Source of the DNA: Strigamia acuminata
Taxonomy: Eukaryota; Arthropoda; Chilopoda; Geophilomorpha; Linotaeniidae
Direction of reading: 5' to 3'
DNA: 64,000 nucleotides
Assembly (NCBI GenBank): GCA_949358305.1
Contig: OX442318.1
Coordinates: 9,716,517 to 9,780,516, forward strand
Shown here in pieces: positions 1-11,800 of this stretch. Within the stretch, counting starts at the first letter, position 1, and every line of letters starts with the position of its first letter. The notes beneath the pieces are model-generated. The model was given only the letters and a program-made list of their open reading frames with translations, made no database searches and was not told the DNA's origin. The position numbers and the translations under genes were made by a program.

Positions 1-338
1 TACATAGTTTAACGATATGAATATCACCGTTTATTACAACCCGTTTACTCTTCGTTGCGGATCAATTTGAAATACCGTTAAAACCTACTTTTCGCATACT
101 TTCAATCAATAACCACATCTGCGTGAGACAATTTATGCACATATTAGAGTTTGAGTTTCATTATAATTATCAATTAATCCAAAACTACTGCTACAATATC
201 CTCTTTCATTTAGAAACAATGTTTCATGCCAATTTAACACAACCTAGATATAATAAGTCATTTCTGACTTTTGCGTGATTCTGTTTACTGCACGATTTGT
301 GACCCCAAGACCCATCTTTCCAATTTAATATCACTGGA
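1..338. other. AT-rich non-coding DNA
   Basis: No gene, RNA gene or repeat that I can recognise. Confidence 0.6.
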
Positions 339-483
339 CATTTCAAAGTCTTTAGTTCTGTTTTTATTCAAAAACTTTGAAACTGAAGGAGTTAGTAAAT
401 CCGGGCTTGCGAACCATTTTGGAAGAGATAGAACATCAGTTTCAAAGTTTTTGAATAAAAACAGAACTAAAGACTTTGAAATG
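339..483. repeat. Perfect 48-bp inverted repeat
   Basis: Arms 339-386 and 436-483 are exact reverse complements around a 49-nt spacer. The left arm begins CATTTCAAAGTCTTTAGTTC. No transposon family is recognised. The frames on the two strands here encode partly the same peptide because of this symmetry, so they are not genes. Confidence 0.95.
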
Positions 484-2544
484 CCGCAGGTCAAATTTAT
501 CTTTTGTATATTTTAAAACTAGTTATATTTACTATTTTTGCTGGTTTGGCTGCTGCTCAAAATAAAACATGCTTTAAGCTTGAAAAACAAGTTTATTGTG
601 TCTACTTTTGGGGTCTACAAAACTAAAAACAGACTAAAAAAGGTCAAACTCCACATCTGGACACATGTCACACCCTCATAAAAGTATCACTCCCTCATAA
701 AAGTGCCCCCTCAATGTTGAACTCTCTCTTGTTGCAAACCCACCCTACTCTAACTAAAACTCTTTAAGCACTTTTGCCGATTCTCATTTTGCGTCAATTC
801 CTTCTTGACTGGCATATGACATCAAACTCTTAATTTTTTGTTGCTTTTCCAAAATCAATTTGCTTTAAATACTATTCCTCCAAAGACCGCCCAATCTCCT
901 TAGCCGCATCCTCTTATTGACTCATAATTGGTGTACACATAGGCACTTTGCAAAACAAACAGAAAGAAAAAAAGAAACATGCAATGTGATCTGCATCCAA
1001 TTTATAAATATTAATCACCCACCAGCATTAATTTTCCAATCATGTGCACAAGTCATTAAAACACCGGCTCGCATCACAATTCCCCATTACAAATCAATAG
1101 CTGATGAAGCATTTTAAATGCTCGCACAGCAAAACTAGGCCTGCCGTGGTAATAAAAACCACTGATTACCACTCGCAGCGCATAAAAAACTTTGCATTTT
1201 ATCAGATTTTCCTGCAAAACGTCTTCGTTTCGCAGCACCTCACTCGGATGACACGTTTTCCATCTCAGATCGAGTGCAATATCCTGCCATCCCAATCGGA
1301 TGCTTACATTTTTTCCCACCTCTCTTCTATACATTCTGCACCATAAAAACCTTTTCTCCCAAACTACCAATTTCACGGTTACACCTTCCAAACAGACGCA
1401 ACATGTCACAATACTTTTTCAATCGCTCTACCTTTTCTTGCTGCCTTTGCAAACCCAATGCCAAATCCCATCCTAACCCCCGCGCCTCTCCAGCAGACCT
1501 TGGGCAAAATTCCACACACAGCCCAATCAAAAACCCAACTTGCTCTTAATTGCTAATTACGGACCCCGGCTCCAACTAATCACTAACTAACTCATGGCCG
1601 GCTTTACGCTTTGGTCATACCGTATTACCCTACTTGAAAGCGGCATGAAATTACCAACTTTAGAAATCTCCAATTACAACGTGCCGGTTTAAGTGAAAAA
1701 CCAAAACGCCCTCTAATTTGGGCCAGAAATTTGATTTTTCTCGATATTCTGAAGGTTATTATTTAAATGTGTGTAAGTTTATAGAAATTTAGACCAATTT
1801 CATACATTTTGGACATCTAAAAATGCTTTTTATGCTTGTTTTGGCATGCCAATTAAAGCGGGTTAATATGGTATTGGTGTTGTCCGGTCGAGAAAAGTAA
1901 TAAAACGCATTAAAAATCGATTAAGCATTGATTAAAGGGCTAAAAAAGTAAAATTAAGTTTCTCAGCAATTGAAAACAGCTTGTTAAATAACTGTGATTT
2001 AAAATTAGAGCGTGGTAATCATGGAGTGTGGCAGAGGAGGTTATCATGGTGGGAATTAGGGTAATGAAATCTTGCCCCTATCATCACAAAGGTTAGTGTT
2101 TTGGAAAATTAATGCTTGCAAATTATTAATGTTAATTTACATTCCTTGAATTTTTTTTTATTTAAGTAAATTTATACAGTGCTTTTTTTGGTAAAAAAAA
2201 GCAAAGCAGAACCATAAAAAGAGTAATAGGTGCAACAATTACAGTTCATGTGTTCTATTTCGATGTTTTCTTCGATCATTGATTAAAACTCGCCTTGTTC
2301 CATAAAAGACACGCGTGATGCTTTATAGGTTAGTTTAATAATGCCAACACTGACCACTAGGTTAAAAAAAACCATAAATTCGTACGTAATTCGTATTCTT
2401 AGTCCAATTGGACGACAAAAGGAATTAAGAGGTCCTAAAAGTAAAGTTTCAGAAACTATTTTTTATATTAAACAACGTGAACAGCATTAATAACTAATAA
2501 AACAACAATTTTGCATTAAATTCTTGAACACAAATGTACAAATA
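484..2544. other. Intergenic or intronic DNA with an old dispersed repeat
   Basis: No supported gene. 1700-1870 resembles the reverse complement of 26755-26900, sharing TGGACATCTAAAAATGCTTT and AGCATAAAAAGC-type blocks, so it is an old dispersed repeat. The short frames at 1074-1549 lie on both strands and look like chance. Confidence 0.5.
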
Positions 2545-2690
2545 ATGCATGAAAATCCGTCTAAATCAGTGAAAAATACATTTAAATCAGTGAAAAATAC
2601 ATTTAAATCAATAAAAAATCCATCTAAATCAATGAAAATCCATGTAAATCAATGAAAATCCATGGAATTCAGTGTAAATCCATGTTAGAA
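2545..2690. repeat. Degenerate ~20-bp tandem repeat
   Basis: Six to seven units of the type ATTTAAATCAGTGAAAAATAC, decaying into AAATCAATGAAAATCCATG. Confidence 0.85.
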
Positions 2691-3315
2691 TGTCATAAAA
2701 TAATTAAACCTGTATCTTTAAAAATATATACCGGTATTTCTATTTTTAAAAAATATAGCTCGACAAAAACATGGAAAAGTTGTACGTTTTAGGCCTAATT
2801 TTCATTTTGAATATTTTATTGTTCTCCTGAGTCTCCTAGAAAAAGCCAATTTCCCCCTGAAAACGTGCCGGCTTCACAAAATTCTAACTTTAAAAAAAAA
2901 AAACTAAAGTGATTCGTGAATAAACCAAAAACTGATGCAAAGCACACAACCTCCACGAGCAACAGCCAACGGGAAGTTCTCATAACTATTTCTCAACAAA
3001 TTTTGATTAAAAATCCATTATTATTCCAACAAATATTTGAAAAACTTTGCTATTGATTCATATCTGACGAAACCATTCTTCGCCATTAACTTTCCAAGCT
3101 TACAGCACAGCAATTCAATATTCATCCAAGTTCTAATGGATTTTAAGACCTTAGGTGTGTTTACAAATAATCTCCCTTTACGTGAAAATCGTCAAAAAAC
3201 ATCAAAAACCGATTAAAAAACCGATAATAATCGGTAAAAAATCAATAAAAAATCGCTTGACTGCTGTTCGAATAACCGAAAGTTCGTATAACCGGTGTTC
3301 CGATAATCGAGGTTC

Positions 3316-3738
3316 TATACTCGAGTTGCACTCAAAAAGGCACCTCACAATGTGTACTACCATTGGTCGAGCCAATTTACTACTAACTCCAGACTGTATA
3401 CTACTACTAGGAGAAGTAGTTTTGTTTTTTATTTATTGTTGTGATTGTTATGACTAATTTAGTTTATGTTATTTTGATTTTATTTAATAAAAAATGTTAA
3501 TTCCATCATTAAAATGAAGTTTTACACATTAAAAAATGTCAAACTCATGTTTGTTGTGTTTATTGCTTACATCGTCTGGAAGTTTGAATTTTAGGCCGTT
3601 GCCTAGGCAATCGATTGCAATGTCTGTACATTGTAATGCAATTCTGGTGTTTGGGTCTATTTTTTTTTAGATCACTACACCAGTAAAATGGCTCGACCAA
3701 TGGGATTTTAGGCCCTTTTTGAGTCGAACAAGAGTATA
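3316..3738. mobile_element. TATACTC-family MITE, copy 1
   Basis: 423 bp with inverted ends TATACTC...GAGTATA. Subterminal blocks on both sides contain CCATTGGTCGAGCC, and one side contains GGTGTAGTGATC-type sequence. Its internal sequence is the reverse complement of the copy at 55856-56285. No coding capacity. The stretch just upstream (3250-3315) carries short GATAATCG/GTATAACCG repeats. Confidence 0.85.
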
Positions 3739-3857
3739 GATGTTTTCCATTGCTCCAAACCAAGAAAAAATGAAAGATCAGCATTGTAGCATAAATATTA
3801 ATACGTTTATAAAATTCTCAAATTTCGACGAGAATAGAAAAAAATTAAATTTATTTC

Positions 3858-4445
3858 ATGTTTATTATTCGCTCCAGCCTCAGGTTAGGAAGTATATTTC
3901 AAACAAGAGCAGACGCGATTTCTCGCTATCATTCATGCATGCTGCACATTTCAAATGCACTCTTACATGCACCCATGTCTGATCATCACAGCAAGATAAG
4001 CACAAACCAATCGCACAGCAGCAAGCACGAAATAGAAGGGGGCAAAAAAGGGGAAAATTCGATGAACCAATCGCGAGAATTCATAAGAGCAGTAATGCGA
4101 TACAAATCTCCACTTGCTGCTGCAATGCACCCATGCATTACGACAGCAAGAAATATTGAAATTCAACATTATACACACAAATTCCAACTTGCCACTATTG
4201 AATATCCTCTCGAAAAAAATGACTTCCATTTCTTAAAGCTTAGTCCTCGCTGCAGCGTTTACAAAGGGTCAAAAGACTCGGACACCGAGAAATTCCAGCC
4301 GCGGGTGATAACGTACAAATTTCGTTTCCATATAAAGCCTGGTTTGCTCATCGATGTAGATATTGTATGTCATTCTCCTTCTGCCAGACAAATCACGGTT
4401 CTCCGCCAATTTAGAGAATTTAGAGAAATAAATACATCATATTAG
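3858..4445 (+). other. Uncharacterised 195-codon open frame
   Basis: An uninterrupted frame starting MFIIRSSLRLGSIF, rich in S, H, R and K. Its stop codon is formed at the TA junction of the MITE that starts at 4445. I recognise no domain, signal peptide or splice context, and the T-poor composition of this strand lowers the stop frequency. It could be chance or an old exon cut off by the MITE. Confidence 0.15.
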
Positions 4446-4936
4446 AGAGTTTGCGGGATGCATTTTTCCCTTACAGTTAAAGACTATACAGTATAAAAAT
4501 AGTGTAAGGGAAAAATAATAAATTAAGTTTTTGCGGGCTGCACTTTTCCCTTATCACTACACTATTTCAGCCAACTACTGACAGTTAGTAATTTTGGGCC
4601 TAAAAATTCAATTTGGGGGCGTAAATGTGCAAATTTCTGCATAAAATTCCATTATTATGCCTATAAAGTTTGGTTTTGGGCCTAAAATTCAATTTTGGGC
4701 CTCACTTATCATGTAATCTACGTACCTATGACTGTGATGTGTTTGATCGGGACAACAAAATAATCGCCATTTGCAATGGGCGGATCTAGCAGTATAGTGT
4801 TCTCAATTCTGATTGGCTGCGCTATATTTTAATTTAGTGTTGAAAACGATACACTAAAGATTTTTCCCTTACGATATGGCACTAAAATAGTGTATCGTGG
4901 AGCAAAATAAGGGAAAAATGCATCCAGCAAACTCTC
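4445..4936. mobile_element. 492-bp TA-flanked MITE, copy 1
   Basis: Terminal inverted repeats GAGAGTTTGCGGGATGCATT...GCAAACTCTC with TA on each side (4443-4444, 4937-4938). Subterminal TTTTCCCTTA motifs are repeated in both orientations. Same length as the copy at 35972-36463. The TA duplication suggests mobilisation by a Tc1/mariner-type transposase. Confidence 0.9.
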
Positions 4937-4938
4937 TA

Positions 4939-5529
4939 TTGTTTCTATTAAATAAACAATTCATTAACCTTCCCATAGCCATGGTGGGTCAAAAAAATAC
5001 AGAAGTGGAAAAATCATTGTAATTCTTTTTTTCCTGAAATTTAATTAAGGAGGTTAACTTTTACTCCTCAAAAACTCTTTTTTCTTATTTTATAATGTCT
5101 AAATACGAATAGTTTTTCAATTATTAAGATAATTTAATATTTATACAATAAAAAACCCTTATTGCGAGTGCCGTACACCGCTTTACCACCTGTTTGCACT
5201 AGGTTGCGTATTAAAATTAGTCCTAAAACATGTGCTCCTACCAGGAAAAATGCGATTGCACCAGAAAAAATGTGATTGTGCACATGTGCAGAAGGAGACA
5301 GAAATGACCAACCATGACTGCACACGTGTAGTAACCAGCCATGGCTATGGGAAATAAAACACAAAATATTTTAATTTCTCAATGCAGCCACTGTATATAT
5401 TTAGACCGGTCTATATAGAAGTTACGTAGACTGCGTAGTTGAGTTACTTATACATGTAGATATACGAAAACTGGGAAATCGATAGCAAACTCAGTTAAAA
5501 TGGGCAGTAGACGTTCGGCATAGGAACAG
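4939..5529. other. AT-rich non-coding DNA
   Basis: No gene or recognised repeat apart from short palindromic words around 5230-5340. Confidence 0.5.
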
Positions 5530-5645
5530 TACCTAAATCAGACAAAGATAGAAAAACACAACTGGGATACCCAGCAGGTCAACCATCCAAGTACTAACTA
5601 GACCCGATACTGCTTAACTTCTATATTGTGATGGAAACAGTTGAT
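5530..5645 (-). mobile_element. 5S-rRNA-headed SINE fragment
   Basis: Minus strand contains GAAGTTAAGCAG, TTAGTACTTGGATGG and TGACCTGCTGGG in the order and spacing of the internal promoter of 5S rRNA. It then continues into the body shared with the SINEs at 24366 and 33736 (TTTGTCTGA block). Too diverged and short to be a 5S gene. Confidence 0.75.
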
Positions 5646-7020
5646 CAATACTGTTTCATCATTTATTGTCACTAACAAGTAAGCATTACTACATTTAAAA
5701 ACACCTTTCATGTTAATCTTCAGCAACAAATAATGGTTCCAACAGCTTGCTGTTCGTCTTTAACTTTTTCTTTCACTGATCCTTCAATCCTCGTCACAAT
5801 TTACAAGGCTCTTAGTAGCGTGCCAATTAAAAGGGTTGAATCCTCACGCCTTTCGCGCCATTGCCTTCATAAACTAAAAGAAACAAGACACCAATTCTCT
5901 CGCCGCACAAAACGCCTTAGCCTTCTCCATCTACAAGCTGTTACGTCCTCATTTGTCTGCCAATTTTTGCGACAAAAAGAAAAAGATGCGACATTCTCAT
6001 TTTACCTAAATTAGAAAAACAAGCCAAGTAATTACCAGCTCAACCTCACAAACATAAATTATCCATCACCGAAAAACAACAACAATTTTTTATTGCAATT
6101 TTAAATACCGTTAATTGAAACAGCAGCACGAAGAATTAGGTTCCATGTGGTATCAATTTCATTTTGTTGATGTTTTATTTGCGGGAAGAAAAAAAAAAGT
6201 CGAGCAAAAAAATCCCAATTCGACACTATCGTTCGGCTTTCTTTAGCGTGCGAGTGTTTTGCACTAGCCGCATTCGAAAACTAAAATATTTTGTGTTTTA
6301 CTTCAATTTTAAACCAAAAATGACATCACTTCCTGCTTAAACCCACGTTAAAACTTAAAATACACTTAAACTAAAATTGTTATTTTTATTTTTCAATGCT
6401 GTTTCACGGCGTTGCAGTCCAGTTGCAAAATAAATGCCGAAATTGAATGACCCAATCATTTGTAATCTTTCGAATTTTATGCTCTGTAAGTGGACCATAA
6501 AATGCACGGAATAGATATGTATAAAAAAAATACATGCAATATTTCTTGTATAATAAGAGCCGCTGAAATTGAAGTGCAAGAAATTCATTGACCCAGTGAA
6601 TAAAAGCTTTTCGACCGACTTGGTTACTTGAACAAAATCATAAAGCACAACATAACTCACTATGGGGAAAATGAGACAAACAATAGAAAGTACAGTGGAC
6701 TCGAATGTGCTTTGTGCTCTGTTTGTTTTTGCTTTCCTGTTGACAACAGTGTTGTTTGCATGACCTGACAGAACAATGCAATTCCCATAACAATTGCCGA
6801 CTATTTAAATCAGCAATAAATAGAAAATGAATCTAAATCAAATTTTATAACTCTTTTTATTTCTTATGTGAATAATTGCAATGTTTTGGCAGTAGCAGTC
6901 TAATCCAACGGCTCCCTAGCACTTAAAATTCTGAGATATCCATGAATCAAGAACCAACCCAGATCCTGTTGTCGCAAAGTTACCCCTAAAAAATTTTTAT
7001 TAATCTAAATCAGTGCCTAA
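5646..7020. other. AT-rich non-coding DNA
   Basis: Frames at 5733-6014 and 6355-6660 have no recognisable content. No repeat of note. Confidence 0.5.
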
Positions 7021-7116
7021 GAACGCGCTTCTCAAACTATGTAATGCAGCAGACCAGTATTTTTTGTCCCAATATGTTACGGACCAGTAACTTAACATTT
7101 GTCTACTACGCCCATA

Positions 7117-7231
7117 CAGTTGACCCTCGTTATAATAACGAATCGCAAAGGACTCAAGAAATTGGTTCGTTATAACGAGATATGGGCTATTTATTCGTTA
7201 TATCGCGATTCGTTATAAGGAGGTTCGACTG
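7117..7231. mobile_element. pogo/Tigger-like MITE, copy 1
   Basis: Begins CAGTTGACCCTCGTTATAA, ends GGAGGTTCGACTG, flanked by TA on both sides. The CAGT...ACCTCGTTATAACG type of end is that of pogo/Tigger elements (Tc1/mariner superfamily). Non-coding. Other copies lie at 17577, 20603, 30358 and 50550. Confidence 0.8.
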
Positions 7232-7244
7232 TATACCGCAACAC

Positions 7245-7562
7245 ATTGCAATATTGCAGTATATCGCAACACATTGTGACTGGTATGGTCTTCGCTAGTG
7301 CAAACAGGGGACTGAAGACACTAGTTTGGGACGCATACTCACGTAAATAACGAGAACTCCCCTAATATTGGTTGGTTGGCCGCAGGTCACCAGGGTGGCC
7401 AAGCGGTCACATCATTGCAATATTGCAGTATATCGCAACACATTGCTATATTGCAGTATATCGCAACACATTGCAATATTGCAGTATATCGCAACACATT
7501 GCTATATTGCAGTATATCGCAACACATTGCTATATTGCAGTATATCGCAACAAATCGCAATG
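7245..7562. repeat. 28-bp minisatellite in two blocks
   Basis: Unit GCAATATTGCAGTATATCGC plus AACACATT. One to two units at 7245-7283 and about five at 7409-7562, separated by the repeat at 7284-7400. Since 28 is not a multiple of 3 and the unit lacks stops, three plus-strand frames stay open here; these are not genes. Confidence 0.93.
7284..7400. repeat. Dispersed ~100-bp repeat shared with 35225-35335
   Basis: Both copies contain a TATGGTCTT hairpin arm, GGGACTGAA- or GAGACTGAA-type sequence, CTCACGTAAAT and TTGGTTG-TTGGCC in the same order. After it comes GGTGGCCAAGCGGTCAC, which recalls the A box of a tRNA-Ser or tRNA-Leu. A tRNA-derived SINE head is possible but unproven. Confidence 0.55.
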
Positions 7563-7799
7563 ATACTTGTATATCCGACATGGGTATACAAGTATTATCA
7601 CCTGTTGATGTCTGGTGTTTAACCTAGTGGCAAAACACGAAATTACTCACAATTTCAATTGCCAGCCTAGAGTGAGGGTCCAGTTCTTTTAAACACGCCT
7701 GTACGTTAAATAACATTTTAAACACGACTTCCTTCACCCCTAGAAAAAACGTCTTGCAACTGCAAAAGATTCATGCACCCCTGGTTGAGAACCACTGAT

Positions 7800-8569
7800 T
7801 TACAGTTTACACTCTAACTATTGCGCATATTTCCCCGGACTGTAAAAAACAAAAAAAAGTGGAAAGATATAAAAAGAAGAAAACATTATGTGTGGTGGTA
7901 CCACTTTTAAATTACACCCAATAAAAATTTATAGTGAGGGCTGCTGTTTTTACGAGCTGGGCAATTTATTGCCCTTCTTTCATCTCTCCTCCAGGGACCA
8001 GTACATCTTCTTAAATAAGATGATGTACACCCATCGGTCAGAGCATTAAAAGGTCACTTTCATTTCCTGCTCCCAGTAAAGAATATGATTCACTCGTCAC
8101 TTCACATCATCAACGTGACATTTGTTGCAATTACAAATTCCATCCCTCGAGAGCGTGTACGAGTCGTCGGTTGAATAATCCCTTTACCGGTCGCCGCTTC
8201 AATAACTGGTGTGCATGACATATTCTAAAACTTAAATGAAACTAAATTACTATTTAGCAAATTGAGTTGTGGTCCGAATGCGCGCAATGAGTCAATAAAT
8301 AATGTCCACCTAGCTGTGTTGCCGTGGAAACCCCCGAGCATCGATTTAATTATATTCAATCTACACAAAAATCACTCAACCCTGCACTAATTACTTGCAC
8401 TCATTTACACGATTTTCAATCATGCTTGTCTTATATCGCTCGTTTTGTTGCTCCGTTCGACTGAAAAGTGAAAACCAACGTGTAATACTCTACGAACACC
8501 AAACCCTTCTACGATAAAATAATTGACTTACAGATTTTTAAATCTAAAAATTAATTTTTTATAAATAAA
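7800..8569. other. Non-coding DNA
   Basis: No gene, RNA gene or repeat recognised. Confidence 0.5.
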
Positions 8570-8614
8570 AAATTTTACGAAGATATGACATAAAATATAA
8601 ATTGTATGAATAAC

Positions 8615-8793
8615 TGATGGTGGATGAGTTAGATTTATGTAGATATATATATTTTAGGTCGCAGAGCAACTTGTGCTGCGACTAGCGTTTATTCTAGTAG
8701 GACAGGAAGTGAAGGGTGAAGGGGAAAGGGAGTGACCAGTGGGTGGTCCAATACAAAACATCATGCCGAGATGACGTATAAAACATTCCAACA
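8615..8793 (-). repeat. 3' LTR of the copia element
   Basis: 179 bp, matching the 5' LTR base for base as far as I can read. A minus-strand AATAAA at 8688-8693 is a candidate polyadenylation signal. Confidence 0.95.
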
Positions 8794-8806
8794 CTCCTTC
8801 TCATCA
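8794..8806 (-). promoter_or_regulatory. Copia polypurine tract
   Basis: Just before the 3' LTR the minus strand reads TGATGAGAAGGAG and then the LTR's TGTTGG. This purine-rich stretch is where plus-strand DNA synthesis would start. Confidence 0.65.
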
Positions 8807-8841
8807 CAAATGATGTTGGTTACATAAAAAAACAATAAAAA

Positions 8842-11800
8842 TTAACTCAAAAATAAGTTTAACATTTTTAAACAATCTTCATGCTTCGGTCGGTAGAGTC
8901 CTTTGGTGAAGACATCTGCTGCCATTTGAGTGGTTGGCAGGTAGTGGAGACTCATTTTCTTATCTTCTACGACTTCTTTGGCGAAGTGAAAGCGCATATC
9001 GATGTGCTTGCTATTATGATAGCTCGAATGATCTTGTGAGAAGCAAATGGCGGCCTGGTTGTCACAAAAGACGTCAGTTGCTTCCTGTTGCATTGTTTGG
9101 CAGCCCAACTCAATTAGAAGTCCTCTGAGGTGCAGGAGTTCCTTTGCTGCCTCCGATACCGCCATGTACTCAGCCTCCATGGTCGAAAGTGCAACGGTAT
9201 GTTGCTTCTTGGATGCCCACGAGATTGGGCTTCCGGCCAAAATGAACACATATCCTGTGGTCGATCTTCTGTCGTCGATGTCGCCACCCCAATCCGCGTC
9301 GGCGAATCCGTACAAATTTTCTTCAGTCTTCTCGTAGGTGATGCCTAATTTTCGCGTCCCTTTCAAGTATGAAAGTACCCTTTTCGCAGCTTTCCAGTGT
9401 GTTTCACCTGGATTTGCGCAGAAACGACTGAGGCTGCTCACTGCGAAGGCCAAATCTGGGCGAGTCGAATTCGACAGGTAAATCAATGCGCCAATTAACT
9501 CGCGATATGGCACGTTTTTCATTTTCTCCTTTTCTTCGTTTGTCTTGGGTGACATTTCTTTGGTTAGCTTCAGTGCAGGGTCAATTGGTGTGCTGACGGT
9601 GTTGCAGTTTGTCATGTTGAAGCGTTCCAAAATTTCATCGATGTATTTGGTCTGAGTGATTTGGACGGTATGGTCTTTCTCATTTTGGTTTACTTCGATT
9701 CCTAAGCAGTATTTCAATGATCCGATGTCTGTCATTCTGAATTTTTCGCTTAAGTCAGATTTGACTTTGTTCATTGTTTCTGTGTTTTCAGTTATTACGA
9801 TTAGGTCATCCACGTAGACAGCGATTATTACGGATTTCCCGTCTTCTAGTCTGTAAAAGACGCATGGATCTTTGTTGCTGCGATTTAATTTCATCTTTTT
9901 GCGAAGGTGGCGGCTTAACTTTTTATGCCAGTTCCGTCCGGCTTGTTTTAATCCATAGAGTGACTTTTTAAGTAGACAGACTTTTTCTTCTTGTCCCTCT
10001 TCAATGAAACCGTCTGGTTGCCGCATGAAAATTTCTTCATCGAGTTCGCCCTGAATGTAGGCGGCAACGACGTCCATTTGGTGGATTAGCCATCCCTTCT
10101 CGACTGCATACGCGATGAGAGTGCGAATGGAGTTGTATCGAACCACAGGGGCGTAGGTTTCGTTGAAGTCCACTCCTTCTTTTTGCATAAAACCCTTGGC
10201 AACCAATCGTCCCTTGTAGCGGTCTATGTTGCCTTGCTTGTCCCGTTTGATGCGGAAAACCCAACGTGAAAAAATCACTTTTCGATTTTTGGGTTTGTCG
10301 ACAAGTATCCACGTTCCCATCTCCTTCAGCGCGTCGATTTCGTTTTGCATGGCTTCGCGCCATTCATTTCGATCGTCTCTGGACATCGCTTCTTCGACGG
10401 TGATGGGGTCTGATGGGAGTGAGCCGCAAACGAAATTTGCGTGATCCTCGTTCGGGTCGAATGCGGTTTCTTGATTTTCGTTGGCGGGTTCAATGTCGTG
10501 TGTTCGGATTAAGTTGTATTGCTTCGACGGGCGCCCCGGTTTTCCGGTCCTTACGAGTTTTGGACGTCCCGGGCCTCGTTTGGTTTCAGCAGGTTGATTT
10601 TCAATCGGAATTTGCGCGTCGGCTTCATCGACATCGATTTCTCCTTCTGTTTCAACTTCGTTGTCATTGTTGCGCGCAGTAATGGCGTCAGGCGGCGGGC
10701 TTTCGGGTTCGTCAAAACTAGGAAAAATAAAAAATGGATCAGCAAATGATTTTTCGCCATTATTTGAGATGGCATCGGTTGACTCGAAAATTTTGACGTG
10801 GCAGCTTTTCACGACTCTTCGTCGGGCAGCATCATAAAGTTTGTATGCTTTTGATTCAGCTGAATAGCCTATTAATGTCAATTCGGTTCCTTTGGCCTCA
10901 AATTTTCCCTTTCCAGGTCCCTGCTGCAACACGATGGCTTTGCTGCCCAGTCTTCTCAAGAAACCAATAAATGGCTTCTTGCCGTGCCATACTTCAAATG
11001 GTGTTTGGTTTTCTAATGACTTGGTCGGGCATCGATTTCTGATGAAAACAGCGCTGTCAATAATTTCGGCCCAAAGGGGTGGCGGCAGATTCGATTCTAT
11101 CATCATGCATCTTGCCATTTCACACAGCGTGCGGTTCATGCGCTCAGAAACGCCATTTTGTTTTGGTGTGTACTCGACCGAGAGTTGACGACGAATCCCT
11201 TCTTCTTCCAAAAATTTGGTGAACGTGGCGCTGACGTATTCCTTGGCATTGTCGCTGCGAATTTTCTTAATTTTTCGTCCGGTTTCGAGTTCGACTCTTC
11301 GCTTGAAGTTTTGAAATGCTCGGAAAATTTCGCCTCTTTCTTTCAAAATTGCGACTTCGGTGTAGCGGGATTTGTCATCGATGAACGTGGCGAAATATTT
11401 GGCCCCTCCAAGTGACGTGGTCGGCATTGGTCCGCAAATGTCGGAGTGGATCAAGTCGAGCACGTCGTCCGCGCGTGTTGACGACGATGGGTGTGAGCTT
11501 CGGTGAATTTTTCCCTTTGCACAAATCTCGCAGTCAAATGTTTCGTTTGCAGTATCGAATTTCAGTCCATTTACCATTTCGTATTTTCTTAGTTGTTGCA
11601 AAGCGCCCAAATTCAAATGTCCAAAACGATGGTGCCATGTTTTCGAGTTTAGGCTGATTTTTCCAGTGGCGACGTTTGCAATCTGCAGTGGTTTCGTTCG
11701 TACGATGAACATGTCGCCTCGTCGCTCCGCCTTCATGACTGTTTTTCCCTTCTTGCTGATTGTTGCGGTTTTCTCAGTAAAAATTACTTCAGCGCCCTGG

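Larger units (their letters stand above)
7021..7798. mobile_element. Possible hAT-like element with nested repeats
   Basis: Left side CGCTTCTCAAAC...CAGACCAGTATTTTTTGTCC and right side CCTGGTTGAGAACCACTG resemble opposite hAT termini. No clear 8-bp duplication was found, and the interior holds a Tigger-like MITE and a minisatellite rather than transposase, so the unit is uncertain. Confidence 0.35.

Noticed and set aside
5530-5645. 5S rRNA gene
   Set aside because: Only the internal region resembles 5S; both ends are unrelated and it continues into the SINE body.
7385-7410. tRNA-Ser/Leu-like A box (GGTGGCCAAGCGGTCAC)
   Set aside because: No anticodon stem, B box or acceptor pairing follows; the minisatellite begins instead.
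7368-7627. Overlapping frames of 60-85 codons in several phases and both strands
   Set aside because: They are translations of the 28-bp minisatellite in shifted frames.
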